From Cinnamomum chago (lineage: Eukaryota; Streptophyta; Magnoliopsida; Laurales; Lauraceae): 64,000 nucleotides of DNA. Location of the stretch: positions 21,962,501-22,026,500 of the forward strand of contig CP142457.1 in NCBI GenBank assembly GCA_038049695.1, written 5' to 3'. Below are positions 23,785 through 37,065 of this stretch, piece by piece; the first letter of the stretch is position 1, and each line of letters begins with the position of its first letter. The notes below the pieces were generated by a model that was not told where the DNA came from, did not search any database, and saw only the letters and a program-made list of their open reading frames with translations. The translations under genes and the position numbers were made by a program.

Positions 23785-26700
23785 AAAACGCAATCCCGGA
23801 TTTTTCCAAAGGGAGTCTTTGGACCAAGAGTCGCATGAAACACAGTGTTGACTCAACAACTTTCTAGAGTCGCACAGAATATGTTTTCGTTCAAAAGTAC
23901 CGTACGACCCTCGCATGAAGTTCCGGTTTTCGCCCTAGCAAACACTGAACTCCTCGAAAGTGATTTCCACACCCAAGATTCACCCGAAACCCATAGTAAA
24001 CCGAAGAGTAGCTCGGAATATCCTAAAAATCGCATCTCATCCCAAAATCCCAAAATATGGATTTAGAGACGTACGATAAGACAAGGACACCCGAAAACCT
24101 TTTTAGTTTAAAACTTGATCCCGGATATTTCTAGATGTTGCCTTTGTACACAGAGTCGCAAGAAACACAGTGTTGAGTTAACAATTTCCTAGAGCCGCAA
24201 AGATTCTGCTTTAGTACAAAAGTATCGTACGTCCCGCGCGAAGTTCGGGTTTTCTCCTTTACAACCAGAGAACTCCCCGAAAGTGTTTACCATACCCAAG
24301 GTTCGCCCGAAACCCGTTTTAAACCGAAAAGTAGCTCGAAATATCCTAAAAGGTGCATCTCAACCCAGAATACCTTCAAATGGATTTCGAGGCGTGAGAC
24401 AAGAGAAGGACACCCGAAACCCCTTCTATAGTAAAACGTGATCCTGGAATTTTCTAGAGGGAGTCTTTGGACCAAGAGTCGCATTAAAACACAGTGTAGA
24501 GTCAGCCATATTCTCGAGCCGCATAGATTGTGTTTTTGTACTAAAGGACCGTACGACCCGCACGAAGTACGGGTTTTCGCCTTTACATACACTGAACTCC
24601 CCGAATGTGTTTTCCTTACCCAAGATTCGCCCGAAACCCGTTTTAAACCGAAAAGTAGCTCGAAATATCTTAAAGAGCGCAACTCAACCCAGAATACCTT
24701 CAAATGGATTTCGAGGCGTGAGACAAGAGAAAGACACCCGAAACCCCTTCTATAGTAAAACGTGATCCTGGAATTTTCTAGAGGGACTCTTTAGACCAAG
24801 AGTCGCATTAAAACACAGTGTAGAGTCAGACATATTCTCGAGCCGCATAGATTGTGTTTTCGTACTAAAGGACCGTACGTCCCGCACGAAGTTCGGGTTT
24901 TCGCCTTTACAAACACTGAACTCCCCGAATGTGTTTTCCTTACCCAAGATTCGCCCGAAACCCGTTTTAAACCGAAAAGTAGCTCGAAATATCTTAAAGA
25001 GCGCATCTCAACCCAGAATCCCTTCAAATGGATTTGGAGCCGTAAGGAAAGACAGAGTCACCCGAAACCCCATTTAGAGTAAAACGCAATCCCGGATTTT
25101 TCCAAAGGGAGTCTTTGGACCAAGAGTCGCATGAAACACAGTGTTGACTCAACAACTTTCTAGAGCCGCACAGATTATGTTTTCGTTCAAAAGTACCGTA
25201 CGACCTCGCATGAAGTTCCGGTTTTCGCCCTAGCGAACACTGAACTCCCCGAAAGTGATTTCCACACCTAAAATTCACCCGAAACCCGTAGTAAACCGAA
25301 GAGCAGCTCGGAATATCCTAAAAATCGCATCTCATCCCAAAATCCCAAAATATGGATTTAGAGACGTACGATAAGACAAGGACACCCGAAACCCTTTTTA
25401 GTTTAAAACTTGATCCCGGATATTTCTAGATGTTGCCTTTGTACACAGAGTCGCAAGAAACACAGAGTGGAGTGAATAATTTCCTAGAGCCGCAAAGATT
25501 CTGCTTTAGTACAAAAGTATCGTACGTCCCGCGCGAAGTTCGGGTTTTCTCCTTTACAACCAGAGAACTCCCCGAAAGTGTTTACCATACCCAAGGTTCG
25601 CCCGGAACCCGTTTTAAATCAAAAAGTATCTCGAAATATCCTAAATGGTGCATCTCAACCCAGAATACCTTCAAATGGATTTCGAGGCGTGAGACAAGAG
25701 AAGGACACCCGAAACCCCTTCTATAGTAAAACGTGATCCTGGAATTTTCTAGAGGGAGTCTTTCGACCAAGAGTCGCATTAAAACACAGTGTAGAGTCAG
25801 CCATATTCTCGAGCCGCATAGATTGTGTTTTCGTACTAAAGGACCGTACGACCCGCACGAAGTACGGGTTTTCACCTTTACAAACACTGAACTCCCCGAA
25901 TGTGTTTTCCTTACCCAAGATTCGCCCGAAACCCGTTTTAAACCGAAAAGTAGCTCGAAATATCTTAAAGAGCGCATCTCAACCCAGAATCCCTACAAAT
26001 GGATTTGGAGCCGTAAGGAAAGACAGAGACACCCGAAACCCCATTTAGAGTAAAACGCAATCCCGATTTTTCCAAAGGGAGTCTTTGGACCAAGAGTCGC
26101 ATGAAACACAGTGTTGACTCAACAACTTTCTAGAGCCGCACAGATTATGTTTTCGTTCAAAAGTACCGTACGACCCTCGCATGAAGTTCCGGTTTTCGCC
26201 CTAGCAAACACTGAACTCCTCGAAAGTGATTTCCACACCCAAGATTCACCCGAAACCCGTAGTAAACCGAAGAGTAGCTCGGAATATCCTAAAAATCGCA
26301 TCTCATCCCAAAATCCCAAAATATGGATTTAGAGACGTACGATAAGACAAGGACACCCGAAAACCTTTTCAGTTTAAAACTTGATCCCGGATATTTCTAG
26401 ATGTTGCCTTTGTACACAGAGTCGCAAGAAACACAGTGTTGAGTTAACAATTTCCTAGAGCCGCAAAGATTCTGCTTTAGTACAAAAGTATCGTACGTCC
26501 CGCGCGAAGTTCGGGTTTTCTCCTTTACAACCAGAGAACTCCCCGAAAGTGTTTACCATACCCAAGGTTCGCCCGAAACCCGTTTTAAACCGAAAAGTAG
26601 CTCGAAATATCCTAAAAGGTGCATCTCAACCCAGAATACCTTCAAATGGATTTCGAGGCGTGAGACAAGAGAAGGACACCCGAAACCCCTTCTATAGTAA

Positions 26701-27994
26701 AACGTGATCCTGGAATTTTCTAGAGGGAGACTTTGGTCCAAGAGTCGCATTAAAACACAGTGTAGAGTCAGCCATATTCTCGAGCCGCATAGATTGTGTT
26801 TTCGTACTAAAGGACCGTACGACCCGCACGAAGTACGGGTTTTCGCCTTTACAAACACTGAACTCCCCGAATGTGTTTTCCTTACCCAAGATTCGCCCGA
26901 AACCCGTTTTAAACCGAAAAGTAGCTCGAAATATCTTAAAGAGCGCATCTCAACCAAGAATCCCTACAAATGGATTTGGAGCCGTAAGGAAAGACAGAGA
27001 CACCCGAAACCCCATTTAGAGTAAAACGCAATCCCGGATTTTTCCAAAGGGAGTCTTTGGACCAAGAGTCGCATGAAACACAGTGTTGACTCAACAACTT
27101 TCTAGAGCCGCACAGATTATGTTTTCGTTCAAAAGTACCGTACGACCCTCGCATGAAGTTCCGGTTTTCGCCCTAGCGAACACTGAACTCCCCGAAAGTG
27201 ATTTCCACACCCAAGATTCACCCGAAACCCGTAGTAAACCGAAGAGTAGCTCGGAATATCCTAAAAATCGCATCTCATCCCAAAATCCCAAAATATGGAT
27301 TTAGAGACGTACGATAAGACAAGGACACCCGAAAACCTTTTTAGTTTAAAACTTGATCCCGGATATTTCTAGATGTTGCCTTTGTACACAGAGTCGCAAG
27401 AAACACAGTGTGGAGTTAACAATTTCCTAGAGCCGCAAAGATTCTGCTTTAGTACAAAAGTATCGTACGTCCCGCGCGAAGTTCGGGTTTTCTCCTTTAC
27501 AACCAGAGAACTCCCCGAAAGTGTTTACCATACCCAAGGTTCGCCCGAAACCCGTTTTAAACCGAAAAGTATCTCGAAATATCCTAAAAGGTGCATCTCA
27601 ACCCAGAATACCTTCAAATGGATTTCGAGGCGTGAGACAAGAGAAGGACACCCGAAACCCCTTCTATAGTAAAACGTGATCCTGGAATTTTCTAGAGGGA
27701 GTCTTTGGACCAAGAGTCGCATTAAAACACAGTGTAGAGTCAACCATATTCTCGAGCCGCATAGATTGGGTTTTCGTACTAAAGGACCGTACGACCCGCA
27801 CGAAGTACGGGTTTTCGCCTTTACAAACACTGAACTCCCCGAATGTGTTTTCCTTACCCAAGATTCGCCCGAAACCCGTTTTAAACCGAAAAGTAGCTCG
27901 AAATATCTTAAAGAGCGCATCTCAACCCAGAATCCCTACAAATGGATTTGGAGCCGTAAGGAAAGACAGAGACACCCGAAACCCCATTTAGAGT
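23785..27994 (+). repeat. Super-HOR unit S1 (13 monomers, 4210 bp)
   Basis: A starts are 23785, 25081, 26052 and 27023. The 7-mer part is tetramer 23785-25080 plus the one-base-deleted trimer 25081-26051; the 6-mer part is 26052-27994. It is one base shorter than other units because the A at 26052 has TCCCGATTTT (one G lost at about 26065). The tetramer carries the subtype-1 fusion and closely resembles those of S6 and S7 25.9 kb away. Confidence 0.9.
24433..24756 (+). repeat. C/B fusion monomer (subtype 1)
   Basis: C head, B tail, switch after CAACCCAGAAT. Subtype-1 marks GAGAAAGACACC and the following GGGACTCTTTAG are present, plus GCGCAACTCAACC and TTTACATACACTG, which are shared with the fusions at 50347 and 54558. 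Confidence 0.9.
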
Positions 27995-28642
27995 AAAACG
28001 CAATCCCGGATTTTTCCAAAGGGAGTCTTTGGACCAAGAGTCGCATGAAACACAGTGTTGACTCAACAACTTTCTAGAGCCGCACAGATTATTTTTTCGT
28101 TCAAAAGTACCGTACGACCCTCGCATGAAGTTCCGGTTTTCGCCCTAGCAAACACTGAACTCCTCGAAAGTGATTTCCACACCCAAGATTCACCCGAAAC
28201 CCGTAGTAAACCGAAGAGTAGTTCGGAATATCCTAAAAATCGCAACTCATCCCAAAATCCCAAAATATGGATTTAGAGACGTACGATAAGACAAGGACAC
28301 CCGAAAACCTTTTTAGTTTAAAACTTGATCCCGGATATTTCTAGATGTTGCCTTTGTACACAGAGTCGCAAGAAACACAGTGTGGAGTGAACAATTTCCT
28401 AGAGCCGCAAAGATTCTGCTTTAGTACAAAAGTATCGTACGTCCCGCGCGAAGTTCGGGTTTTCTCCTTTACAACCAGAGAACTCCCCGAAAGTGTTTAC
28501 CATACCCAAGGTTCGCCCGAAACCCGTTTTAAATCGAAAAGTATCTCGAAATATCCTAAATGGTGCATCTCAACCCAGAATACCTTCAAATGGATTTCGA
28601 GGCGTGAGACAAGAGAAGGACACCCGAAACCCCTTCTATAGT

Positions 28643-28966
28643 AAAACGTGATCCTGGAATTTTCTAGAGGGAGTCTTTCGACCAAGAGTCGCATTAAAAC
28701 ACAGTGTAGAGTCAGCCATATTCTCGAGCCGCATAGATTGTGTTTTCGTACTAAAGGACCGTACGACCCGCACGAAGTACGGGTTTTCACCTTTACAAAC
28801 ACTGAACTCCCCGAATGTGTTTTCCTTACCCAAGATTCGCCCGAAACCCGTTTTAAACCGAAAAGTAGCTCGAAATATCTTAAAGAGCGCATCTCAACCC
28901 AGAATACCTTCAAATGGATTTCGAGGCGTGAGACAAGAGAAGGACACCCGAAACCCCTTCTATAGT
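28643..28966 (+). repeat. C/B fusion monomer (subtype 2)
   Basis: C head and B tail with GAGAAGGACACCC. The following C (28967-29290) begins with GGGAGTCTTTGGACC but continues with CAGACATATTC and a private AAGGACAGTACGTCCC. This combination defines subtype 2 and looks like a mosaic of alpha and subtype-1 C copies. Confidence 0.9.
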
Positions 28967-30261
28967 AAAACGTGATCCTGGAATTTTCTAGAGGGAGTCT
29001 TTGGACCAAGAGTCGCATTAAAACACAGTGTAGAGTCAGACATATTCTCGAGCCGCATAGATTGTGTTTTCGTACTAAAGGACAGTACGTCCCGCACGAA
29101 GTTCGGGTTTTCGCCTTTACAAACACTGAACTCCCCGAATGTGTTTTCCTTACCCAAGATTCGCCCGAAACCCGTTTTAAACCGAAAAGTAGCTCGAAAT
29201 ATCTTAAAGAGCGCATCTCAACCCAGAATCCCTTCAAATGGATTTGGAGCCGTAAGGAAAGACAGAGACACCCGAAACCCCATTTAGAGTAAAACGCAAT
29301 CCCGGATTTTTCCAAAGGGAGTCTTTGGACCAAGAGTCGCATGAAACACAGTGTTGACTCAACAACTTTCTAGAGCCGCACAGATTATGTTTTCGTTCAA
29401 AAGTACCGTACGACCTCGCATGAAGTTCCGGTTTTCGCCCTAGCGAACACTGAACTCCCCGAAAGTGATTTCCACGCCTAAGATTCACCCGAAACCCGTA
29501 GTAAACCGAAGAGTAGCTCGGAATATCCTAAAAATCGCATCTCATCCCAAAATCCCAAAATATGGATTTAGAGACGTACGATAAGACAAGGACACCCGAA
29601 ACCCTTTTTAGTTTAAAACTTGATCCCGGATATTTCTAGATGTTGCCTTTGTACACAGAGTCGCAAGAAACACAGAGTGGAGTGAATAATTTCCTAGAGC
29701 CGCAAAGATTCTGCTTTAGTACAAAAGTATCGTACGTCCCGCGCGAAGTTCGGGTTTTCTCCTTTACAACCAGAGAACTCCCCGAAAGTGTTTACCATAC
29801 CCAAGGTTCGCCCGAAACCCGTTTTAAATTGAAAAGTATCTCGAAATATCCTAAATGGTGCATCTCAACCCAGAATACCTTCAAATGGATTTCGAGGCGT
29901 GAGACAAGAGAAGGACACCCGAAACCCCTTCTATAGTAAAACGTGATCCTGGAATTTTCTAGAGGGAGTCTTTCGACCAAGAGTCGCATTAAAACACAGT
30001 GTAGAGTCAGCCATATTCTCGAGCCGCATAGATTGTGTTTTCGTACTAAAGGACCGTACGACCCGCACGAAGTACGGGTTTTCACCTTTACAAACACTGA
30101 ACTCCCCGAATGTGTTTTCCTTACCCAAGATTCGCCCGAAACCCGTTTTAAACCGAAAAGTAGCTCGAAATATCTTAAAGAGCGCATCTCAACCCAGAAT
30201 CCCTACAAATGGATTTGGAGCCGTAAGGAAAGACAGAGACACCCGAAACCCCATTTAGAGT

Positions 30262-32205
30262 AAAACGCAATCCCGGATTTTTCCAAAGGGAGTCTTTGGA
30301 CCAAGAGTCGCATGAAACACAGTGTTGACTCAACAACTTTCTAGAGCCGCACAGATTATGTTTTCGTTCAAAAGTACCGTACGACCCTCGCATGAAGTTC
30401 CGGTTTTCGCCCTAGCAAACACTGAACTCCTCGAAAGTGATTTCCACACCCAAGATTCACCCGAAACCCGTAGTAAACCGAAGAGTAGCTCGGAATATCC
30501 TAAAAATCGCATCTCATCCCAAAATCCCAAAATATGGATTTAGAGACGTACGATAAGACAAGGACACCCGAAAACCTTTTTAGTTTAAAACTTGATCCCG
30601 GATATTTCTAGATGTTGCCTTTGTACACAGAGTCGCAAGAAACACGGTGTGGAGTTAACAATTTCCTAGAGCCGCAAAGATTCTGCTTTAGTACAAAAGT
30701 ATTGTACGTCCCGCGCGAAGTTCGGGTTTTCTCCTTTACAACCAGAGAACTCCCCGAAAGTGTTTACCATACCCAAGGTTCGCCCGAAACCCGTTTTAAA
30801 CCGAAAAGTATCTCGAAATATCCTAAAAGGTGCATCTCAACCCAGAATACCTTCAAATGGATTTCGAGGCGTGAGACAAGAGAAGGACACCCGAAACCCC
30901 TTCTATAGTAAAACGTGATCCTGGAATTTTCTAGAGGGAGTCTTTGGACCAAGAGTCGCATTAAAACACAGTGTAGAGTCAGCCATATTCTCGAGCCGCA
31001 TAGATTGTGTTTTCGTATTAAAGGACCGTACGACCCGCACGAAGTTCGGGTTTTCGCCTTTACAAACACTGAACTCCCCGAATGTGTTTTCCTTACCCAA
31101 GATTCGCCCGAAACCCGTTTTAAACCGAAAAGTAGCTCGAAATATCTTAAAGAGCGCATCTCAACCAAGAATCCCTTCAAATGGATTTGGAGCCGTAAGG
31201 AAAGACAGAGACACCCGAAACCCAATTTAGAGTAAAACGCAATCCCGGATTTTTCCAAAGGGAGTCTTTGGACCAAGAGTCGCATGAAACACAGTGTTGA
31301 CTCAACAACTTTCTAGAGCCGCATAGATTATGTATTCGTTCAAAAGTACCGTACGACCCTCGCATGAAGTTCCGGTTTTCGCCCTAGCAAACACTGAACT
31401 CCACGAAAGTGATTTCCACACCCAAGATTCACCCAAAACCCGTAGTAAACCGAAGAGTAGCTCGGAATATCCTAAAAATCGCATCTCATCCCAAAATCCC
31501 TTCATATGGATTTAGAGGCGTACGATAAGAAAAGGACACCCGAAACCCTTTTTAGTTTAAAACTTGATCCCGGATATTTCTAGATGTTGCCTTTGTACAC
31601 AGAGTCGCAAGAAACACAGTGTGGAGTGAATAATTTCCTAGAGCCGCAAAGATTCTGCTTTAGTACAAAAGTATCGTACGTCCCGCGCGAAGTTCGGGTT
31701 TTCTCCTTTACAACCAGAGAACTCCCCGAAAGTGTTTACCATACCCAAGGTTCGCCCGAAACCCGTTTTAAACCGAAAAGTATCTCGAAATATCCTAAAA
31801 GGTGCATCTCAACCCAGAATACATTCAAATGGATTTCGAGGCGTGAGACAAGAGAAGGACACCCGAAACCCCTTCTATAGTAAAACGTGATCCTGGAATT
31901 TTCTAGAGGGAGTCTTTAGACTAAGAGTCGCATTAAAACACAGTGTAGAGTCAGCCATATTCTCGAGCCGCATAGATTGTGTTTTCGTACTAAAGGACCG
32001 TACGTCCCGCACGAAGTTCGGGTTTTCGCCTTTACAAACACTGAACTCCCCGAATGTGTTTTCCTTACCCAAGATTCGCCCGAAACCCGTTTTAAACCGA
32101 AAAGTAGCTCGAAATATCTTAAAGAGCGCATCTCAACCCAGAATCCCTACAAATGGATTTGGAGCCGTAAGGAAAGACAGAGACACCCGAAACCCCATTT
32201 AGAGT
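30262..32205 (+). repeat. Hexamer 1 of S2 (1944 bp)
   Basis: Alpha plus beta trimers, A starts 30262 and 31234. It resembles 21841-23784, sharing TATGTATTCG, CTCCACGAAAG and CACGGTGTGG. It lacks the GGGAATCTTT and CCCTCACATG changes of the next two hexamers. Confidence 0.9.
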
Positions 32206-34149
32206 AAAACGCAATCCCGGATTTTTCCAAAGGGAGTCTTTGGACCAAGAGTCGCATGAAACACAGTGTTGACTCAACAACTTTCTAGAGCCGCACAGAT
32301 TATGTTTTCGTTCAAAAGTACCGGACGACCCTCGCATGAAGTTCCGGTTTTCGCCCTAGCAAACACTGAACTCCTCGAAAGTGATTTCCACACCCAAGAT
32401 TCACCCGAAACCCGTAGTAAACCGAAGAGTAGCTCGGAATATCCTAAAAATCGCATCTCATCCCAAAATCCCAAAATATGGATTTAGAGACGTACGATAA
32501 GACAAGGACACCCGAAAACCTTTTTAGTTTAAAACTTGATCCCGGATATTTCTAGATGTTGCCTTTGTACACAGAGTCGCAAGAAACACGGTGTGGAGTT
32601 AACAATTTCCTAGAGCCGCAAAGATTCTGCTTTAGTACAAAAGTATCGTACGTCCCGCGCGAAGTTCGGGTTTTCTCCTTTACAACCAGAGAACTCCCCG
32701 AAAGTGTTTACCATACCCAAGGTTCGCCCGAAACCCGTTTTAAACCGAAAAGTATCTCGAAATATCCTAAAAGGTGCATCTCAACCCAGAATACCTTCAA
32801 ATGGATTTCGAGGCGTGAGACAAGAGAAGGACACCCGAAACCCCTTCTATAGTAAAACGTGATCCTGGAATTTTCTAGAGGGAATCTTTGGACCAAGAGT
32901 CGCATTAAAACACAGTGTAGAGTCAACCATATTCTCGAGCCGCATAGATTGTGTTTTCGTACTAAAGGACCGTACGACCCGCACGAAGTTCGGGTTTTCG
33001 CCTTTACAAACACTGAACTCCCCGAATGTGTTTTCCTTACCCAAGATTCGCCCGAAACCCGTTTTAAACCGAAAAGTAGCTCGAAATATCTTAAAGAGCG
33101 CATCTCAACCAAGAATCCCTTCAAATGGATTTGGAGCCGTAAGGAAAGACAGAGACACCCGAAACCCAATTTAGAGTAAAACGCAATCCCGGATTTTTCC
33201 AAAGGGAGTCTTTGGACCAAGAGTCGCATGAAACACAGTGTTGACTCAACAACTTTCTAGAGCCGCATAGATTATGTATTCGTTCAAAAGTACCGTACGA
33301 CCCTCACATGAAGTTCCGGTTTTCGCCCTAGCAAACACTGAACTCCACGAAAGTGATTTCCACACCCAAGATTCACCCAAAACCCGTAGTAAACCGAAGA
33401 GTAGCTCGGAATATCCTAAAAATCGCATCTCATCCCAAAATCCCTTCATATGGATTTAGAGGCGTACGATAAGAAAAGGACACCCGAAACCCTTTTTAGT
33501 TTAAAACTTGATCCCGGATATTTCTAGATGTTGCCTTTGTACACAGAGTCGCAAGAAACACAGTGTGGAGTGAATAATTTCCTAGAGCCGCAAAGATTCT
33601 GCTTTAGTACAAAAGTATCGTACGTCCCGCGCGAAGTTCGGGTTTTCTCCTTTACAACCAGAGAACTCCCCGAAAGTGTTTACCATACCCAAGGTTCGCC
33701 CGAAACCCGTTTTAAACCGAAAAGTATCTCGAAATATCCTAAAAGGTGCATCTCAACCCAGAATACATTCAAATGGATTTCGAGGCGTGAGACAAGAGAA
33801 GGACACCCGAAACCCCTTCTATAGTAAAACGTGATCCTGGAATTTTCTAGAGGGAGTCTTTAGACTAAGAGTCGCATTAAAACACAGTGTAGAGTCAGCC
33901 ATATTCTCGAGCCGCATAGATTGTGTTTTCGTACTAAAGGACCGTACGTCCCGCACGAAGTTCGGGTTTTCGCCTTTACAAACACTGAACTCCCCGAATG
34001 TGTTTTCCTTACCCAAGATTCGCCCGAAACCCGTTTTAAACCGAAAAGTAGCTCGAAATATCTTAAAGAGCGCATCTCAACCCAGAATCCCTACAAATGG
34101 ATTTGGAGCCGTAAGGAAAGACAGAGACACCCGAAACCCCATTTAGAGT
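32206..34149 (+). repeat. Hexamer 2 of S2 (1944 bp)
   Basis: A starts 32206 and 33178. It is nearly identical to hexamer 3, sharing GGGAATCTTTGG near 32880, CCCTCACATG near 33301 and TACCGGACGACC near 32319. These two copies are the newest part of the S2 expansion. Confidence 0.9.
32320..32348. other. Inverted repeat in A monomers with the CCGGACG variant
   Basis: ACCGGA at 32320-32325 and TCCGGT at 32343-32348 pair perfectly across 17 bases. Ordinary A copies have ACCGTA, which pairs over four bases only. The variant occurs in the A monomers at 32206, 34150, 36094, 41277, 45488, 49699 and 53910. Confidence 0.55.
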
Positions 34150-36093
34150 AAAACGCAATCCCGGATTTTTCCAAAGGGAGTCTTTGGACCAAGAGTCGCA
34201 TGAAACACAGTGTTGACTCAACAACTTTCTAGAGCCGCACAGATTATGTTTTCGTTCAAAAGTACCGGACGACCCTCGCATGAAGTTCCGGTTTTCGCCC
34301 TAGCAAACACTGAACTCCTCGAAAGTGATTTCCACACCCAAGATTCACCCGAAACCCGTAGTAAACCGAAGAGTAGCTCGGAATATCCTAAAAATCGCAT
34401 CTCATCCCAAAATCCCAAAATATGGATTTAGAGACGTACGATAAGACAAGGACACCCGAAAACCTTTTTAGTTTAAAACTTGATCCCGGATATTTCTAGA
34501 TGTTGCCTTTGTACACAGAGTCGCAAGAAACACGGTGTGGAGTTAACAATTTCCTAGAGCCGCAAAGATTCTGCTTTAGTACAAAAGTATCGTACGTCCC
34601 GCGCGAAGTTCGGGTTTTCTCCTTTACAACCAGAGAACTCCCCGAAAGTGTTTACCATACCCAAGGTTCGCCCGAAACCCGTTTTAAACCGAAAAGTATC
34701 TCGAAATATCCTAAAAGGTGCATCTCAACCCAGAATACCTTCAAATGGATTTCGAGGCGTGAGACAAGAGAAGGACACCCGAAACCCCTTCTATAGTAAA
34801 ACGTGATCCTGGAATTTTCTAGAGGGAATCTTTGGACCAAGAGTCGCATTAAAACACAGTGTAGAGTCAACCATATTCTCGAGCCGCATAGATTGTGTTT
34901 TCGTACTAAAGGACCGTACGACCCGCACGAAGTTCGGGTTTTCGCCTTTACAAACACTGAACTCCCCGAATGTGTTTTCCTTACCCAAGATTCGCCCGAA
35001 ACCCGTTTTAAACCGAAAAGTAGCTCGAAATATCTTAAAGAGCGCATCTCAACCAAGAATCCCTTCAAATGGATTTGGAGCCGTAAGGAAAGACAGAGAC
35101 ACCCGAAACCCAATTTAGAGTAAAACGCAATCCCGGATTTTTCCAAAGGGAGTCTTTGGACCAAGAGTCGCATGAAACACAGTGTTGACTCAACAACTTT
35201 CTAGAGCCGCATAGATTATGTATTCGTTCAAAAGTACCGTACGACCCTCACATGAAGTTCCGGTTTTCGCCCTAGCAAACACTGAACTCCACGAAAGTGA
35301 TTTCCACACCCAAGATTCACCCAAAACCCGTAGTAAACCGAAGAGTAGCTCGGAATATCCTAAAAATCGCATCTCATCCCAAAATCCCTTCATATGGATT
35401 TAGAGGCGTACGATAAGAAAAGGACACCCGAAACCCTTTTTAGTTTAAAACTTGATCCCGGATATTTCTAGATGTTGCCTTTGTACACAGAGTCGCAAGA
35501 AACACAGTGTGGAGTGAATAATTTCCTAGAGCCGCAAAGATTCTGCTTTAGTACAAAAGTATCGTACGTCCCGCGCGAAGTTCGGGTTTTCTCCTTTACA
35601 ACCAGAGAACTCCCCGAAAGTGTTTACCATACCCAAGGTTCGCCCGAAACCCGTTTTAAACCGAAAAGTATCTCGAAATATCCTAAAAGGTGCATCTCAA
35701 CCCAGAATACATTCAAATGGATTTCGAGGCGTGAGACAAGAGAAGGACACCCGAAACCCCTTCTATAGTAAAACGTGATCCTGGAATTTTCTAGAGGGAG
35801 TCTTTAGACTAAGAGTCGCATTAAAACACAGTGTAGAGTCAGCCATATTCTCGAGCCGCATAGATTGTGTTTTCGTACTAAAGGACCGTACGTCCCGCAC
35901 GAAGTTCGGGTTTTCGCCTTTACAAACACTGAACTCCCCGAATGTGTTTTCCTTACCCAAGATTCGCCCGAAACCCGTTTTAAACCGAAAAGTAGCTCGA
36001 AATATCTTAAAGAGCGCATCTCAACCCAGAATCCCTACAAATGGATTTGGAGCCGTAAGGAAAGACAGAGACACCCGAAACCCCATTTAGAGT
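34150..36093 (+). repeat. Hexamer 3 of S2 (1944 bp)
   Basis: A starts 34150 and 35122. I noticed no difference from hexamer 2 in the stretches compared, including the GGGAATCTTT and CCCTCACATG marks at offset 1944. Confidence 0.9.
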
Positions 36094-37065
36094 AAAACGC
36101 AATCCCGGATTTTTCCAAAGGGAGTCTTTGGACCAAGAGTCGCATGAAACACAGTGTTGACTCAACAACTTTCTAGAGCCGCACAGATTATGTTTTCGTT
36201 CAAAAGTACCGGACGACCCTCGCATGAAGTTCCGGTTTTCGCCCTAGCAAACACTGAACTCCTCGAAAGTGATTTCCACACCCAAGATTCACCCGAAACC
36301 CGTAGTAAACCGAAGAGTAGCTCGGAATATCCTAAAAATCGCATCTCATCCCAAAATCCCAAAATATGGATTTAGAGACGTACGATAAGACAAGGACACC
36401 CGAAAACCTTTTTAGTTTAAAACTTGATCCCGGATATTTCTAGATGTTGCCTTTGTACACAGAGTCGCAAGAAACACGGTGTGGAGTTAACAATTTCCTA
36501 GAGCCGCAAAGATTCTGCTTTAGTACAAAAGTATCGTACGTCCCGCGCGAAGTTCGGGTTTTCTCCTTTACAACCAGAGAACTCCCCGAAAGTGTTTACC
36601 ATACCCAAGGTTCGCCCGAAACCCGTTTTAAACCGAAAAGTATCTCGAAATATCCTAAAAGGTGCATCTCAACCCAGAATACATTCAAATGGATTTCGAG
36701 GCGTGAGACAAGAGAAGGACACCCGAAACCCCTTCTATAGTAAAACGTGATCCTGGAATTTTCTAGAGGGAGTCTTTAGACCAAGAGTCGCATTAAAACA
36801 CAGTGTAGAGTCAGCCATATTCTCGAGCCGCATAGATTGTCTTTTCGTACTAAAGGACCGTACGTCTCGCACGAAGTTCGCGTTTTCGCCTTTACAAACA
36901 CTGAACTCCCCGAATGTGTTTTCCTTACCCAAGATTCGCCCGAAACCCATTTTAAACCGAAAAGTAGCTCGAAATATCTTAAAGAGCGCATCTCAACCCA
37001 GAATCCCTACAAATGGATTTGGAGCCGTAAGGAAAGACAGAGACACCCGAAACCCCATTTAGAGT
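36094..37065 (+). repeat. Fused alpha/beta trimer ending S2
   Basis: A and the start of B are alpha (TACCGGACGACC, CACGGTGTGGAGTT). From ATACATTCAAATGG (about 36681) the B and C are beta (TTTAGACC, CCCTACAAAT). One trimer was therefore lost by an in-register B-to-B exchange between the halves of a hexamer, between about 36486 and 36681. The C has rare GATTGTCTTTTCG and AACCCATTTTAAACC changes, shared only with the C at 57797-58120. Confidence 0.85.

Larger units (their letters stand above)
27995..37065 (+). repeat. Super-HOR unit S2, expanded (9071 bp)
   Basis: This begins with a normal 7-mer (27995-30261: tetramer, then the one-base-deleted trimer at 29291). The 6-mer part is amplified: hexamers at 30262, 32206 and 34150 plus one fused trimer at 36094. 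The arithmetic is 2267 + 3 x 1944 + 972 = 9071 bp. This is local amplification inside one super-HOR copy. Confidence 0.9.
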
